From Caulobacteraceae bacterium PMMR1 (lineage in GTDB: Bacteria; Pseudomonadota; Alphaproteobacteria; Caulobacterales; Caulobacteraceae), in the NCBI GenBank assembly GCA_000733915.1, contig JPOM01000001.1, positions 1,240,001 to 1,304,000 on the forward strand: a stretch of DNA of 64,000 nt, written 5' to 3'. Numbering within the stretch: the first letter of the stretch is position 1; every line of letters starts with the position of its first letter. The notes under the pieces were generated by a model, which saw only the letters and a list, made by a program, of their open reading frames with translations, ran no database searches and was not told where the DNA came from. Both the position numbers and the translations under genes were made by a program. Positions 45,762 to 54,600 of this stretch are shown one piece after another.

Positions 45762-46673
45762 GTGGCGGCAGCAAGGCCAAAGGGCGTTTTCGCGATCGGC
45801 TGGGCGTGCGTCGCCTCGGCGAGCCTGGGTCGCTCTGAGCACGTGCCGACGACAGCGCTCTATCCCGACCACCTGATCGAGCGGATCACCTTTGAGGCGG
45901 GCGGCGGCCTGGGGTGGCGGCTGTCGGCGCTGCGCACGCCTAACCGTCGGCAGGCCCCATGGAAGATCGTGGTCATCACCGGCGCGCCCTCGTGGGCCGA
46001 GTACTGGGCCGACGTGATCGCGGCCATGCCGCCCGAGCGCGAGATGGTCGTGGTGGACCGTCCCGGCTACGCCTGCTCAGAGCCGCACCATCCGGTGCTT
46101 GACATCGCGACCCAGGCCCGCGCCTTGGCGCCCCTGCTGCGGCGGGAGCCCGGCCAGCGGCTGTTGCTGGTGGGCCAGTCCTATGGCGCGGCCATCGTGA
46201 CCCTGATGGCCCAGGCCAACCCCGGCGCGATCGATGGGCTGGTGCTGCTGTCCGGCTACTTCGGGTCGCTCGGTCCCACCGCGCGCTGGCTGGTCGACGC
46301 GGGCAGCCTCATCCTGGGCCTGATGCCGCGCGATCCGGCCTGCGCGGTGCAGGAGGTGCGGGGACAGCCGCCCCAGCTCGCCGCCGTGCGCCAGGCGCTT
46401 CGCGACCTGACCCTGCCGGTCCATATTGTGCATGGCGACCGGGACGACTTCGCCCCCCTGGAGGCCGCGGCCTGGATGGCGGCGGAGGCGGGCGACAACG
46501 CGCGCATGACCGTGCTGGAAGGCGCCGACCACTTCGTCAACGACGGGCCGATCCAGCGGGTGCTCGGCCTCATCGAGGACAGCCTGCCGGCGCTGCAGCC
46601 CACGCCGCTACGCCCCCGCGAACGGGTCCCGCAGGATCCCGCCCGGGCCGGCGGTTACGCCATCGCGAGCTAA
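45762..46673 (+). CDS. Alpha/beta hydrolase
   Basis: A 303-residue protein from GTG 45762, which has AAGGAG about 8 bases upstream. The segment VVITGAPSWAEYWADVIAAM and DRPGYACSEPH are followed by the nucleophile elbow VGQSYGAAIVTLMA (Ser near 146). The acid is in VHGDRDDFAPLEAAAWMA (near 226) and the His in LEGADHFVNDGPIQRV (near 255). The N-terminus (MAAARPKGVFAIGWACVASA) is weakly hydrophobic and may be an export signal. The substrate is unknown. It is convergent with the DUF4167 gene. Confidence 0.75.
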   Translation: MAAARPKGVFAIGWACVASASLGRSEHVPTTALYPDHLIERITFEAGGGLGWRLSALRTPNRRQAPWKIVVITGAPSWAEYWADVIAAMPPEREMVVVDRPGYACSEPHHPVLDIATQARALAPLLRREPGQRLLLVGQSYGAAIVTLMAQANPGAIDGLVLLSGYFGSLGPTARWLVDAGSLILGLMPRDPACAVQEVRGQPPQLAAVRQALRDLTLPVHIVHGDRDDFAPLEAAAWMAAEAGDNARMTVLEGADHFVNDGPIQRVLGLIEDSLPALQPTPLRPRERVPQDPARAGGYAIAS

Positions 46674-46680
46674 AGTCCGC

Positions 46681-47675
46681 TCAGGCCTCTTCGGTCTCGG
46701 GCGCGTCCACGCCCTCAGGCGCGTCGCCGTCGGTGCGGTCGAAGCTGCGCGGCTTGCGGCGGCGGGGCGCACGGGGCGGCGGCCCTCGCCGTCCTCGGCG
46801 GACGGGAGGGGCGCGGTCTGGGCCTGAAGGAAAGCCGGCGCTTCGCTGAAGCCGCCGTCTTCGGAACGCAGCACCCGCTCGTTGTCCCGCTCGGACGTGA
46901 TGGGCTGGGCGGCAGGTTCGATCACCGCCAGGGGATCGGACGCGGGCTCGCGCGGCTCGTGGCGGCGCTCGCTGCGCTCTTCGTAGCGACGCTCCCGATC
47001 CGGGCGCTCGCCCCGCTCGCCTTCAAAGCGGCGCTCGCCGCGATCCTCGCGGTTGAAGGCGCGGTCCCGGTCTTCGCGATTTAAGGGCCGGTCGCGAGGC
47101 CCGTCGCGGTTCTGGTCGCGATCGAAGCGGCGCTGGCCGTCGCGGTTCCTGTCCCGGTCGCGGCGGTCGTCATAGCGCGGCCGTTCGCCGTTCTGCCCCT
47201 CGCGGGCCTCGCGATACTCGCGCGGTTCGCGGATCTCGCGCGGCTCGAAAGCGCGCGTCTGGCCCTCGCTTGGGCCCTCGCCGCCTTCGCCTTGCCCGTC
47301 CTGCCCCTCCTCGGCGGCCTGCGCCTGGTCGAAGCTCGGCTCCTCCTCGAAGTCGATGTCGAAGCCGGAGGCGAACACGTCGCGCGCGGCGATCTCGGCG
47401 ATCGGCCGCTGCGGCTGCAGCGCGCGCAGCAGGCGATAGTAGTGCTCCGCGTGCTGAAGATAATTCTCCGTCAGCACACGGTCGCCGGACGAGGCGCTGT
47501 CGCGCGCCAGCTGCAGGTACTTCTCATAGATGTGCTGGGCGTGACCCCGGACCTTGATGTTCTCAGGCCCGTTGGAGTCGAAGCTGCGGTTCGCATTGTG
47601 CTGCTGCGGCTTGCCCCCGCCGCCGCCGCCGCGATTGCGCCCTCGCTGGCGTTTCATTCCCTTGAAATCTCTCAT
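46681..47675 (-). CDS. DUF4167 protein (frameshifted near the 3' end)
   Basis: The N-terminus MRDFKGMKRQRGRNR and the folded segment ENIKVRGHAQHIYEKYLQLA, DSASSGDRVLTENYLQHAEH and YYRLLRALQP are the DUF4167 domain (residues about 35-95), specific to alphaproteobacteria. The rest is a low-complexity tail of RDR and ER repeats typical of RNA-associated proteins. As given, the frame shifts near 46773-46776 and would overrun into the convergent hydrolase gene. One more C on the minus strand restores the ending RRPRAPRRRKPRSFDRTDGD and then APEGVDAPETEEA, with stop at 46681-46683, leaving a 7-base gap to the hydrolase stop. It lies downstream of prmC. Confidence 0.85.
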
Positions 47676-47895
47676 CGTGCGATAACCGTCGCAGGGGACG
47701 AACCAGCGTCCCGTCAGAGCGGCGCGTCAGCCGGGGCCGGGATGGCCACCGTAACCGGATTTGCCGCTGTTGGTCTCCGCCCCGGCCCGCCCCGCGGTTG
47801 CAAAGGGCTGGCCGCGCTCCTCGAGCGCCCCGGACAGCGAGCCCAGGTCAGCCTGACCGTCCGAATCTGGCGAGTTGAGTGGAGACGCGCCAGAC

Positions 47896-48774
47896 TTAGC
47901 GAGTCGCCTCGCCGTTTCCAAGGGCTTTCTTGCGTCCCGCCACCACGCGATCGCGATCGGCCAGGTCCTTGTGGAGCGCCACTTCGTCTGCGCCAGCCTC
48001 GCGCATGAGGCGCAAGACCCTGTCCGCCTGGGTGTGCCCGATCTCCAGGGCGAAGAGGCCGCCGGGCTTCAGCACCCGCAGCACCTCCGGGGCCAGCCGG
48101 CGGTAGGCGTCCAGCCCGTCCGGCCCGCCGTCCAAGGCCAGGCGGGGTTCGTGGTGGCGCACCTCGGGGTCGAGGGTCTCGATCTCGGCGCTCGCGATGT
48201 AGGGCGGGTTGGAGACCACCACGTCGAAGAGGTCGTCGCCCAGGCCGTGGGTCCAGTCTCCCCGGAGCAGGGCCGCCTTGCCCTCCAGCCCCAAGCGGGC
48301 TGCGTTCTCGCGGGCGACGGCCAGGGCCTCTTCGGAGATGTCCACGCCCAGCCCCCGCGCGGCCGGGCGCTCCGCCAGGATCGCCAGCAGAATCGCGCCC
48401 GAGCCCACGCCGAGGTCGAGCAGGTCAAAGCGTCGGCCCTCCGGCATCGCGTTCAACACCAGGTCCACGATCACCTCGGTGTCGGGGCGCGGCGCCAGCA
48501 CGTGTTCATTGACCTGCAGCAGGATCTTCCAGAAGCCCTTGCGGCCGAGGATGCGGCTGACGGGCTCGCGCCGGCTGCGACGGTCCAGATACTCGTCCAG
48601 GCGCGACCGCTGCTCGTCGCTCAGGACGCGGTAAGGGTCGGTGACCAGGTCGATGCGGCGGGCGTCCGCGGCGGCCTCGACCAGCAGGCGCGCATCGATC
48701 ACCGGGCTGTCCACGCCCGCGGCCTTCAGCCGGTCGCGGCCCTGCGTCCAGGCCTGCAGGAGAGTCAGGGTCAT
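47896..48774 (-). CDS. prmC: Release factor glutamine methyltransferase PrmC
   Basis: A 292-residue enzyme that methylates the GGQ glutamine of release factors. The N-terminal helical domain is followed by the SAM-binding motif LLDLGVGSGAILLAILAERP (near 130) and the catalytic VVSNPPYIASAEIETL (near 190). EPRLALDGGPDGLDAYRRL is also typical. The start overlaps the stop of the MOSC gene (ATGA at 48771-48774). prfA, the usual upstream partner, is not present here; a MOSC gene takes that place. Confidence 0.93.
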   Translation of the reverse strand: MTLTLLQAWTQGRDRLKAAGVDSPVIDARLLVEAAADARRIDLVTDPYRVLSDEQRSRLDEYLDRRSRREPVSRILGRKGFWKILLQVNEHVLAPRPDTEVIVDLVLNAMPEGRRFDLLDLGVGSGAILLAILAERPAARGLGVDISEEALAVARENAARLGLEGKAALLRGDWTHGLGDDLFDVVVSNPPYIASAEIETLDPEVRHHEPRLALDGGPDGLDAYRRLAPEVLRVLKPGGLFALEIGHTQADRVLRLMREAGADEVALHKDLADRDRVVAGRKKALGNGEATR

Positions 48775-49532
48775 CGCACGCTCACCGGATCGCCCTCGCG
48801 GACCGCGCCGTCCGCCTTCACCCGCAGATAAAGGCCGCAGAACACGTGCCCGTAATGGGCGTGCAGCGCGCCCGCCACATCCAGATCGCGCTCGCCCGTC
48901 TCGGGGTGCACGTGGGTGGCCATGCAGCGGACGATCGGGCGCGTGCCGCTGAGGGTGGCCTCGCCGATCCTGAGCGTCGCGCCGAGCAGGTCGAGCTCAG
49001 ACCAGGGCTCCAGCCCCTCGACGTAAAGGTTGGCGCGGAAGCGGCGGGGGTCGACCGGCGCGCCGAGGCGCTGCTCCAGGTCGCGCACGCTCTCCAGGTT
49101 GATCAGGGACACGTAGCCCTGGGGGTGGTCCATGAACCGGTGACCTGCGCCGTGCGCGACCACCCGCAGCGGGCCGCTCGCCGCCTCGCCGAGATAGGCC
49201 TGCAGCCAGTCCGCGAGCGCCTGGCGGCCGGCGTCGCAGCCGAGGTCGGCGGCGAGGGGCCGAACGCCCGCGCTCTCGACATGGAACACGCCTGCGGCCT
49301 CGTCGTAGCGCGTGCGGACCCGGGCGAGCTCGCCGAGTTTGGCGAGGACCGCGAACCTCCACTTGGACACGTGGCCGGGCGCGGCGGGATCGAAGCCGGA
49401 GGGGCCGTCCTCCACCGCAAACAAGCGATCGTGGGGGAAGTGCTGACCGGCGCGAAGCTGCGCCTCGGGCACGCGCTCGGGGGTGAAGCCCTTGACGGGG
49501 TGGCGATAGAGGGACGCGAGGCGCGCGGACAT
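48771..49532 (-). CDS. MOSC domain protein
   Basis: About 253 residues from ATG 49532 (MSARLASLYRHPVKGFTPER). The N-terminal MOSC_N beta barrel (LYRHPVKGFTPERVPEAQLR) precedes a MOSC domain with PRRFRANLYVEGLEPWSELD, TRPIVRCMATHVHPETGERD (conserved Cys near 208) and HAHYGHVFCGLYLRV. MOSC proteins handle molybdenum-cofactor sulfur or reduce N-hydroxylated compounds (YiiM/mARC type). The conserved Cys is kept. It is coupled to prmC by a 4-base overlap. Confidence 0.85.
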   Translation of the reverse strand: MSARLASLYRHPVKGFTPERVPEAQLRAGQHFPHDRLFAVEDGPSGFDPAAPGHVSKWRFAVLAKLGELARVRTRYDEAAGVFHVESAGVRPLAADLGCDAGRQALADWLQAYLGEAASGPLRVVAHGAGHRFMDHPQGYVSLINLESVRDLEQRLGAPVDPRRFRANLYVEGLEPWSELDLLGATLRIGEATLSGTRPIVRCMATHVHPETGERDLDVAGALHAHYGHVFCGLYLRVKADGAVREGDPVSVR

Positions 49533-49597
49533 GGCGGCCAGATGCGCGCCTACGCGTGGCGGCGCAAGCTGGTGCGCGCGCGCCGTGGTCGCAGGAG

Positions 49598-50881
49598 CTA
49601 GGCCGCGGGCCGCTCGGCCGTTGCGGGCTCGAGCCCCGGGGCAGGAGAGGGGACCGGGGAAGGAGCGGGAGAAGGCGCCGTCACCGCCTTGCGGCCGAGC
49701 GCCCGGGCGTAGGCGGCCAGGAGCGTCGGGCGCTGATGCTCCCAGCAGAGCACCTGCTCGAAGCGCTGCCGTCCGAAGCGGCCCATGGACTCGCGCATCG
49801 TTGGATCGTCGAGCAGACGCATGATCTTGTCCGCAAAGTCGGCCACGTCGCCTGAGCGGGCGTAGAGAGAGGCGGCGCCGGCGCTGAAGCGGCCTTCCTT
49901 CATCTCGAACTGCAGCACGGGCTTGGCCAGAGCCATGTACTCCACAATCTTGTTCATCGTGGACTTGTCGTTCAGCTCGCCCGGCCGGTCGGGGTTCACC
50001 AGCACGTCGGACGCGTTCAGGGCCGATTTCAGCTCCGTGTCGCCGATCCGGCCGGTGAAGCGGACGTGCTCGGCCAGACCTTCGCGCGCGACGAGCGCCT
50101 CCAGCTTGGCGCGCTCGGTGCCGTCGCCGATCAGGACGAACTGCACGTCCTTGCGCCCCCGGTCCTTCACGATGATCCGCGCCGCTTCGATGAGGAGGTC
50201 GAGGCCCTCCTGCTCGCCCATGACGCCGACGTAGCCGACGAGGTGCTTGCGCCCGTTCCGCCACGCCGGATCGCCAGCCTCCGGAGACCAGCGCGCGCGC
50301 TCAGGCCCGCTTCGCACCACGAAGACGTCGTCAGGCTCCATCCTCCCGCGCGAGACGGCCACGGCCTTGTAGCTCTCGTTGGTCGCGATCGAGACGTCGG
50401 CGGTGGCGAAGGTCAGGCGCTCGGCCAGGCGCAAGAGCTGGTAGAACGGCCCGCGCCGCTCGAACTTCGCCTCGAACAGCTCCGGCGCGAGGTCGTGATG
50501 GTCGAAGATGAACTTCTTGCCGAACAGCTTGAAGACTGCGCCTACCAGGAAGATCAGGTCGGGCGGGTTGCAGGCCTGGATGACGTCGAAGCCGCGGCTA
50601 AAGGCGATCCGGGTGGTCAGGGTCAGCTCCCAAAACAGGGCCGAGCCGTATTCCGCCAGATAGCCCAGCGCCCCTGCTCCCTCGACGGGAAGGGGATGGC
50701 GCCAGATCGCGATATCCTCGATGACCTCGTGGCGCGCCGTATAGCCCTTGCCGGTCGGACAGATGACCGAGACGCGATAGCCGGCGTCGCGCAGCGTGCG
50801 CGCCTCCATCCAGACCCGTCGATCGAAGGGAACCGGCAGGTTCTCCACAATGATCAGCACGCCCGGCTGCCGCTCGCCCAT
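49598..50881 (-). CDS. Glycosyltransferase family 4 protein
   Basis: About 427 residues from ATG 50881 (MGERQPGVLIIVENLPVPFD). The GT-B fold is clear: the N-terminal acceptor lobe (FDRRVWMEARTLRDAGYRVS), and the C-terminal nucleotide-sugar lobe with YVGVMGEQEGLDLLIEAARI and FVLIGDGTERAKLEALVA, then the acidic motif NDKSTMNKIVEYMALAKPVL that takes the place of EX7E. A Pro/Ala/Ser tail ends the protein. It is likely to build envelope or exopolysaccharide, but no polysaccharide cluster surrounds it. It is divergent from the marR gene over 203 bases. Confidence 0.87.
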   Translation of the reverse strand: MGERQPGVLIIVENLPVPFDRRVWMEARTLRDAGYRVSVICPTGKGYTARHEVIEDIAIWRHPLPVEGAGALGYLAEYGSALFWELTLTTRIAFSRGFDVIQACNPPDLIFLVGAVFKLFGKKFIFDHHDLAPELFEAKFERRGPFYQLLRLAERLTFATADVSIATNESYKAVAVSRGRMEPDDVFVVRSGPERARWSPEAGDPAWRNGRKHLVGYVGVMGEQEGLDLLIEAARIIVKDRGRKDVQFVLIGDGTERAKLEALVAREGLAEHVRFTGRIGDTELKSALNASDVLVNPDRPGELNDKSTMNKIVEYMALAKPVLQFEMKEGRFSAGAASLYARSGDVADFADKIMRLLDDPTMRESMGRFGRQRFEQVLCWEHQRPTLLAAYARALGRKAVTAPSPAPSPVPSPAPGLEPATAERPAA

Positions 50882-51084
50882 GTCGATCCCCCCCAAACAA
50901 GTCCAGAGACTTGGCGCCGCCCCGACGCCATCCCGCCCATAGCGCGTTCGCGTCACAGATCAACGCGGGCCAGCTAGACGCCCTGCAATTGTGCGGCCAA
51001 GCCTCGGATCGCGACATCATGGCCCGCGACCCGCCGCAAGGTTGAGCTTAGGTGTGCTTCACACCTTTGCGCTGAGGGGTTGGC

Positions 51085-51489
51085 TTGCGCGACCGCGATT
51101 ACATCCGCTTGGCTGATTTCCGGCGCTCGCTCCGCGCGTTCCTCGCGTTCAGCAAGGAGGCCGCGGCCAAGGCGGGGCTCGCGCCCCAGCAGTACCAGGC
51201 GATGCTGGCGATCCGAGCCCGAACCGGCGGCGGCCTGGCTTACGGCGTGGGCGACCTCGCGAAGGAGCTCTTCATCCGCCACAACACGGCGGTGGAGCTC
51301 GTGGACCGGCTGGAGGCGCAGGGGCTCGTCCAGCGCCGCGCGGAGGGGGCCCGAGCGGCTCTCTCCCTCACCGAGCAGGGTCGCGCCAAGCTCGAGCAGC
51401 TCGCAGCCACGCACCTGGAGGAGCTGAACCGCTCCGCGCCCTTGATGGCGCACATCCTGACCGGACGCGGCGACCCCGGGGCTCGGTAG
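51085..51489 (+). CDS. MarR-family transcriptional regulator
   Basis: A 134-residue winged-helix protein from TTG 51085, with GAGGGG about 8 bases upstream. The core is DLAKELFIRHNTAVELVDRL (recognition region), then QGLVQRRAEGARAALSLTEQ (wing), and the N-terminal dimer helices RRSLRAFLAFSKEAAAKAGL. The MarR fold is clear. The effector is unknown. The target may be the divergent glycosyltransferase gene, or its own promoter. Confidence 0.85.
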   Translation: MRDRDYIRLADFRRSLRAFLAFSKEAAAKAGLAPQQYQAMLAIRARTGGGLAYGVGDLAKELFIRHNTAVELVDRLEAQGLVQRRAEGARAALSLTEQGRAKLEQLAATHLEELNRSAPLMAHILTGRGDPGAR

Positions 51490-51762
51490 TTTGCGCTGCA
51501 AAGCGCGGTTCCCGGCGATGGGCGGCCGGCGGGGGCGACAGTCTCAAGGCGTCATAGGGTATTAGAACGCAAGGGAATTCGGGAGATCGGGCCGCGTTGC
51601 ACGGCTCGCAAATTAGGTCCGAACGCGGATCAAAAAGCCCTTGCAAAGCTGTCACGCAGACGTCATGTTCGTTGCCGACGCGACGACTGGGAGGGTGAGA
51701 GTCCCTGAGAGCCGCTCCGTGTCTCTTCCTGGCTTCACCGGCTAGCGCGAGGAGACCCGCCG
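51490..51762 (+). other. Intergenic region, MarR gene to small peptide gene
   Basis: A 273-base gap with locally lower GC (for example around 51541-51650) than anything nearby. It contains the Pho-box-like repeat and, after it, a leader of about 95 bases with GAGGAG near 51749. No coding frame or RNA gene was recognised. Confidence 0.6.
51649..51667 (+). promoter_or_regulatory. Pho-box-like direct repeat upstream of a small gene
   Basis: The sequence TGTCACGCAGACGTCAT starts at 51650 and contains two half-sites, TGTCAC and CGTCAT, spaced by exactly 11 bases, as in the PhoB binding site. It lies about 96 bases upstream of the small gene at 51763. Match is to remembered consensus, not computed. 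Confidence 0.45.
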
Positions 51763-51903
51763 ATGAACATGAAAACCTCCCTCAGGACCGCGATCCTGTC
51801 CTTCGCCTTCACGGGCGTGTTCGGACCGCACAAGACCCGGTTCCAGTACGAGCCGGATCGGCCGCAGAGCCCGTCCAACGGCGCCCAGCCGCGTCCGCAC
51901 TGA
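51763..51903 (+). CDS. Small peptide, possibly secreted, unknown function
   Basis: A 46-residue open frame from ATG 51763, with GAGGAG (51749-51754) about 8 bases upstream. The N-terminus MNMKTSLRTAILSFAFTGVF looks like a short signal or membrane segment (two Lys/Arg, then a hydrophobic run), followed by a polar tail rich in Pro, Gln and Arg. A perfect rho-independent terminator follows 86 bases later, and a Pho-box-like repeat precedes it, so it looks like a complete single-gene unit. I do not recognise the protein. It could also be a leader of a non-coding transcript. Confidence 0.5.
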   Translation: MNMKTSLRTAILSFAFTGVFGPHKTRFQYEPDRPQSPSNGAQPRPH

Positions 51904-51948
51904 AGCTCGGCGCCGGCTGGGCGGTCCGATCCCTCGGCCGTCGATCCT

Positions 51949-51985
51949 CGCCCTCGGAGCGCCCCCATCCCTGCGCCGAGGGCGC
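51949..51985 (+). repeat. Inverted repeat ahead of the terminator
   Basis: CGCCCTCGG and CCGAGGGCG form a 9-base-pair stem with a loop of about 19 bases. It may be a structured 3' end or part of the terminator region. Confidence 0.5.
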
Positions 51986-51989
51986 GCCA

Positions 51990-52019
51990 GACCCTCCGGC
52001 TCCCGCCGGAGGGTCTTTT
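51990..52019 (+). terminator. Rho-independent terminator
   Basis: An 11-base-pair perfect stem (GACCCTCCGGC with GCCGGAGGGTC), a TCCC loop and TTTT at 52016-52019. It ends transcription of the small gene before the enoyl-CoA hydratase gene. Confidence 0.9.
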
Positions 52020-52084
52020 GCGTTGCGGCGACGGCGCGGCTCCGCCACCTTGCGCGCCCTGGAAACGACGCGGAGGGGAGCGCC

Positions 52085-52882
52085 ATGGGCCTGGTTGAGA
52101 TCGAGCGGCGAGGCGCGGTCGCCATCCTCACCCTGAACCGGCCGGAGAGCCTGAATGCGCTGGGCGCGCCTGGCGACGGCGCGGCGGTCCAGGCCGCGTG
52201 CGAGGCGATCAACGGCGACGCCTCGGTCCGCTGCGTGGTCCTGACCGGGGCCGGCCGCGCATTTTCAGCCGGGGGCGACGTGAAGGCGATGAAAGCGCGC
52301 GAGGGCGCCTTCGCCGGCGGCGGCGTCGGCATCCGCGAGAACTACCGCACCAACATCCATCGCATCGTGCGCGCGATCTACGGTCTGGAGGTCCCCTGCA
52401 TCGCCGCCGTGAACGGGGCCGCCATCGGGCTCGGCTGCGACGTCGCCTGCATGGCCGACATTCGCATCGCCTCCGACCAGGCCAAGTTCGGCGTGACCTT
52501 CCTGAAGCTCGGCCTGATCCCCGGCGACGGCGGGGCATGGCTCCTGCCTCGCACCGTGGGCATGAGCCGGGCGGCGGAGCTGCTCTTCACCGGCGACGTG
52601 ATCGACGCGTCCACCGCCCAAAGCTGGGGGCTGGTCAGCCGGGTCGTGCCGCACGAGGAGCTGCGCGAGCAGGCGCTCGCTCTGGCCGGCCGCATCGCCG
52701 CCCAGCCGCCCCATGCGCTGCGGCTCGCCAAGACCCTGCTGCGCCAGGGCCAGGTGGCGAGCTACGACACCCTGATGGAGATGAGCGCGGCCGCCCAGGC
52801 CATCAGCCACCTGACGGAGGATCACATGGAGGGCGTCGATGCGATCCTGGAGAAGCGCACGCCCAACTTCCAGGGGCGGTGA
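52085..52882 (+). CDS. Enoyl-CoA hydratase/isomerase family protein
   Basis: A 265-residue crotonase-fold enzyme. ATG 52085 has GGAGGGG just upstream. The oxyanion-hole segments are GRAFSAGGDVKAMK (near 60) and AAVNGAAIGLGCDVACMADI (near 112), and LGLIPGDGGAWLLPRTVGM (near 140) carries the usual acidic region: an Asp (GDGG) occupies a catalytic position near 146 where many hydratases have Glu. It acts on acyl-CoA in fatty acid or aromatic breakdown. Start and length fit the family. It precedes the mcp gene on the same strand (50-base gap), but the pairing is probably accidental. Confidence 0.88.
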   Translation: MGLVEIERRGAVAILTLNRPESLNALGAPGDGAAVQAACEAINGDASVRCVVLTGAGRAFSAGGDVKAMKAREGAFAGGGVGIRENYRTNIHRIVRAIYGLEVPCIAAVNGAAIGLGCDVACMADIRIASDQAKFGVTFLKLGLIPGDGGAWLLPRTVGMSRAAELLFTGDVIDASTAQSWGLVSRVVPHEELREQALALAGRIAAQPPHALRLAKTLLRQGQVASYDTLMEMSAAAQAISHLTEDHMEGVDAILEKRTPNFQGR

Positions 52883-52932
52883 GGGCCAAAGGCGCGAGGC
52901 GACAGCTAGGGCGTTTGGCGGATGGGGCGGTG

Positions 52933-54598
52933 ATGGGGCTGAGCGACCTGAAGATCGCGCACAAGGTCGCTGGCATGGTGGGCGGCGTAGGCGTGCTCGC
53001 GGTGGCTCTGACCGCCGCCGGCGCCTGGGAGCTCCTGCAGATCAACGCCCAGTTGCGCCTGTGGCTCTAACCGAGATGCCGGCGCGCGTGAACCAGGCGC
53101 GCATCCGCTCTAATCTGATGCAGGCGGCCTACGACGCGGCCAAGACGGTCAGCTATCCGGCCGCGTCCCTTGAAGCTCAGGCCGCCGCCAAGGATGCACG
53201 GGCCGCGCTCGCAAAGGCGCGGGCCTATGCCGTCCTGGCCCGGGCGGGACTGCCCGACGCCGCGGCGGAGCTCGACGAGGACCTGCTGGCGCTGAGCGGC
53301 ATCGAGGCCCGCATCGCCCGTATCGTGGATGACGGCCTGCACGGCCAGACGGCCGCCGCCGACGCCGAGCTGAAGGGCCTCGACGGGGAGGTCCAGAAGC
53401 TCTCCAGCAGCCTGATCGCCATGAACAAGGCCGGGCTCGAGCGCGCCGCCCTGCGCGCCAGGGCGCTGTCGGGCGCAGCGGTCGCTTCGAGCGCCTGGCT
53501 GCTTGGCGCGGGCGTCGCGGGCGTGATGGCCGCGCTCGCGGGTGCGCTCTGGCTGAGCGCGGTCGGGCTGGTGCGGCCGCTGACCCAGCTCCGCGAGGCG
53601 ATGGCGCGCCTGGCCGAAGGGCGGCTCGACACGGAGGTGGCGGGCGAGGCGCGCGGCGATGAGATCGGCGCGATGGCCCGAGCGGTCCAGGTGTTCAAGG
53701 ACAACGCCCTGCGCACCCGCAAGCTTGAGCGCGAGGCCGAGCAGGCCCGCGATGCGTCGGAGGCCGACCGCGCCCAGGCCGAAGCCGCCCGCGCCGAGGC
53801 CGCGCGCCAGCTCGAAAAGGTGGTCCAGGCCCTGGCCTGCGGGCTCTCGCGGCTGTCCAGGGGCGAACTGGACCATCGCCTGACCACGCCCTTTCCCGCC
53901 GCCTACGAGCGCCTGCGCGCCGACTTCAACGCCGCGACCGCCCATCTTCAGGAGGCGCTGCAGGTCATCGCCGGCAATGCGGAGAGCATGCGGGAAGGGG
54001 CCGGCGAGATCGCCCAGGCCGCCAACGACCTCTCCCGCCGGACCGAGCAGCAGGCCGCGAGCCTGGAAGAGACTGCAGCGGCGCTCGACCAGATCACGGC
54101 GACCGTCCGCCGCACCGCCGAGGGCGCTAAGGAGATCAAGGCGCTCATCTCCGCCTCCGCCCAGCAGGTGGACGCCGGCTTGGGGCTCGTCGCCGAGACC
54201 GGCCAGGTGCTGGAGCGCATCCTCGCTCAGGTCAGCCAGATCAACGGCCTGGTGGCGGAGATCAGCGCCTCCGCCCAGGAGCAGGCGACAGGGCTGCAGC
54301 AGGTAAACACGGCGGTCAATCAGATGGACCAGGTGACGCAGCAGAACGCGGCGATGGTGGAGCAGTCCACATCGGCCAGCCGCACGCTTGCGGCGGAGGC
54401 CGAGGCGCTGGCGCGGCTCGTCGGCCGGTTCCAGCTCGGCGATGCCAGCGAAGGGCGCCCCCCCCCCCGATCCCGCTCCGGCCCGCCGCTCCGGCGCGCC
54501 TGGCCGTCCAGCCGCTGCGCCCGATGCTGAAGGCCGCTGGCCGGGGCGGGACTGCGCTTGCGATCAAAGCCGATCACGACAGCTGGGAGGCGTTCTAA
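52933..54598 (+). pseudogene. Methyl-accepting chemotaxis protein, two frameshifts
   Basis: ATG 52933 begins MGLSDLKIAHKVAGMVGGVG, the usual N-terminus and first membrane helix. The frame then breaks at a TAA near 53070; one added base near 53064 gives NAQLR(L)VALTEMPARVNQA. The second frame carries the second helix (near 53500), a HAMP domain (RPLTQLREAMARLAEGRLDT), a second HAMP-like repeat (GLSRLSRGELDHRLTTPFPA) and the methylation and signalling helices with NQMDQVTQQNAAMVEQSTSA. A second break is in the run of eleven C at 54458-54468; one added C restores an ending of GGTALAIKADHDSWEAF with stop 54596-54598, where an aromatic tail is typical of receptors. So two missing bases separate this from an intact receptor of about 555 residues. 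If real, the gene is dead. Confidence 0.82.
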
Positions 54599-54600
54599 GC

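Noticed and set aside
47727-47921. A 64-codon frame on the minus strand after prmC
   Set aside because: It overlaps the prmC end, has a TTG-type start without a ribosome site and no recognisable feature; the space between prmC and DUF4167 is only 220 bases.
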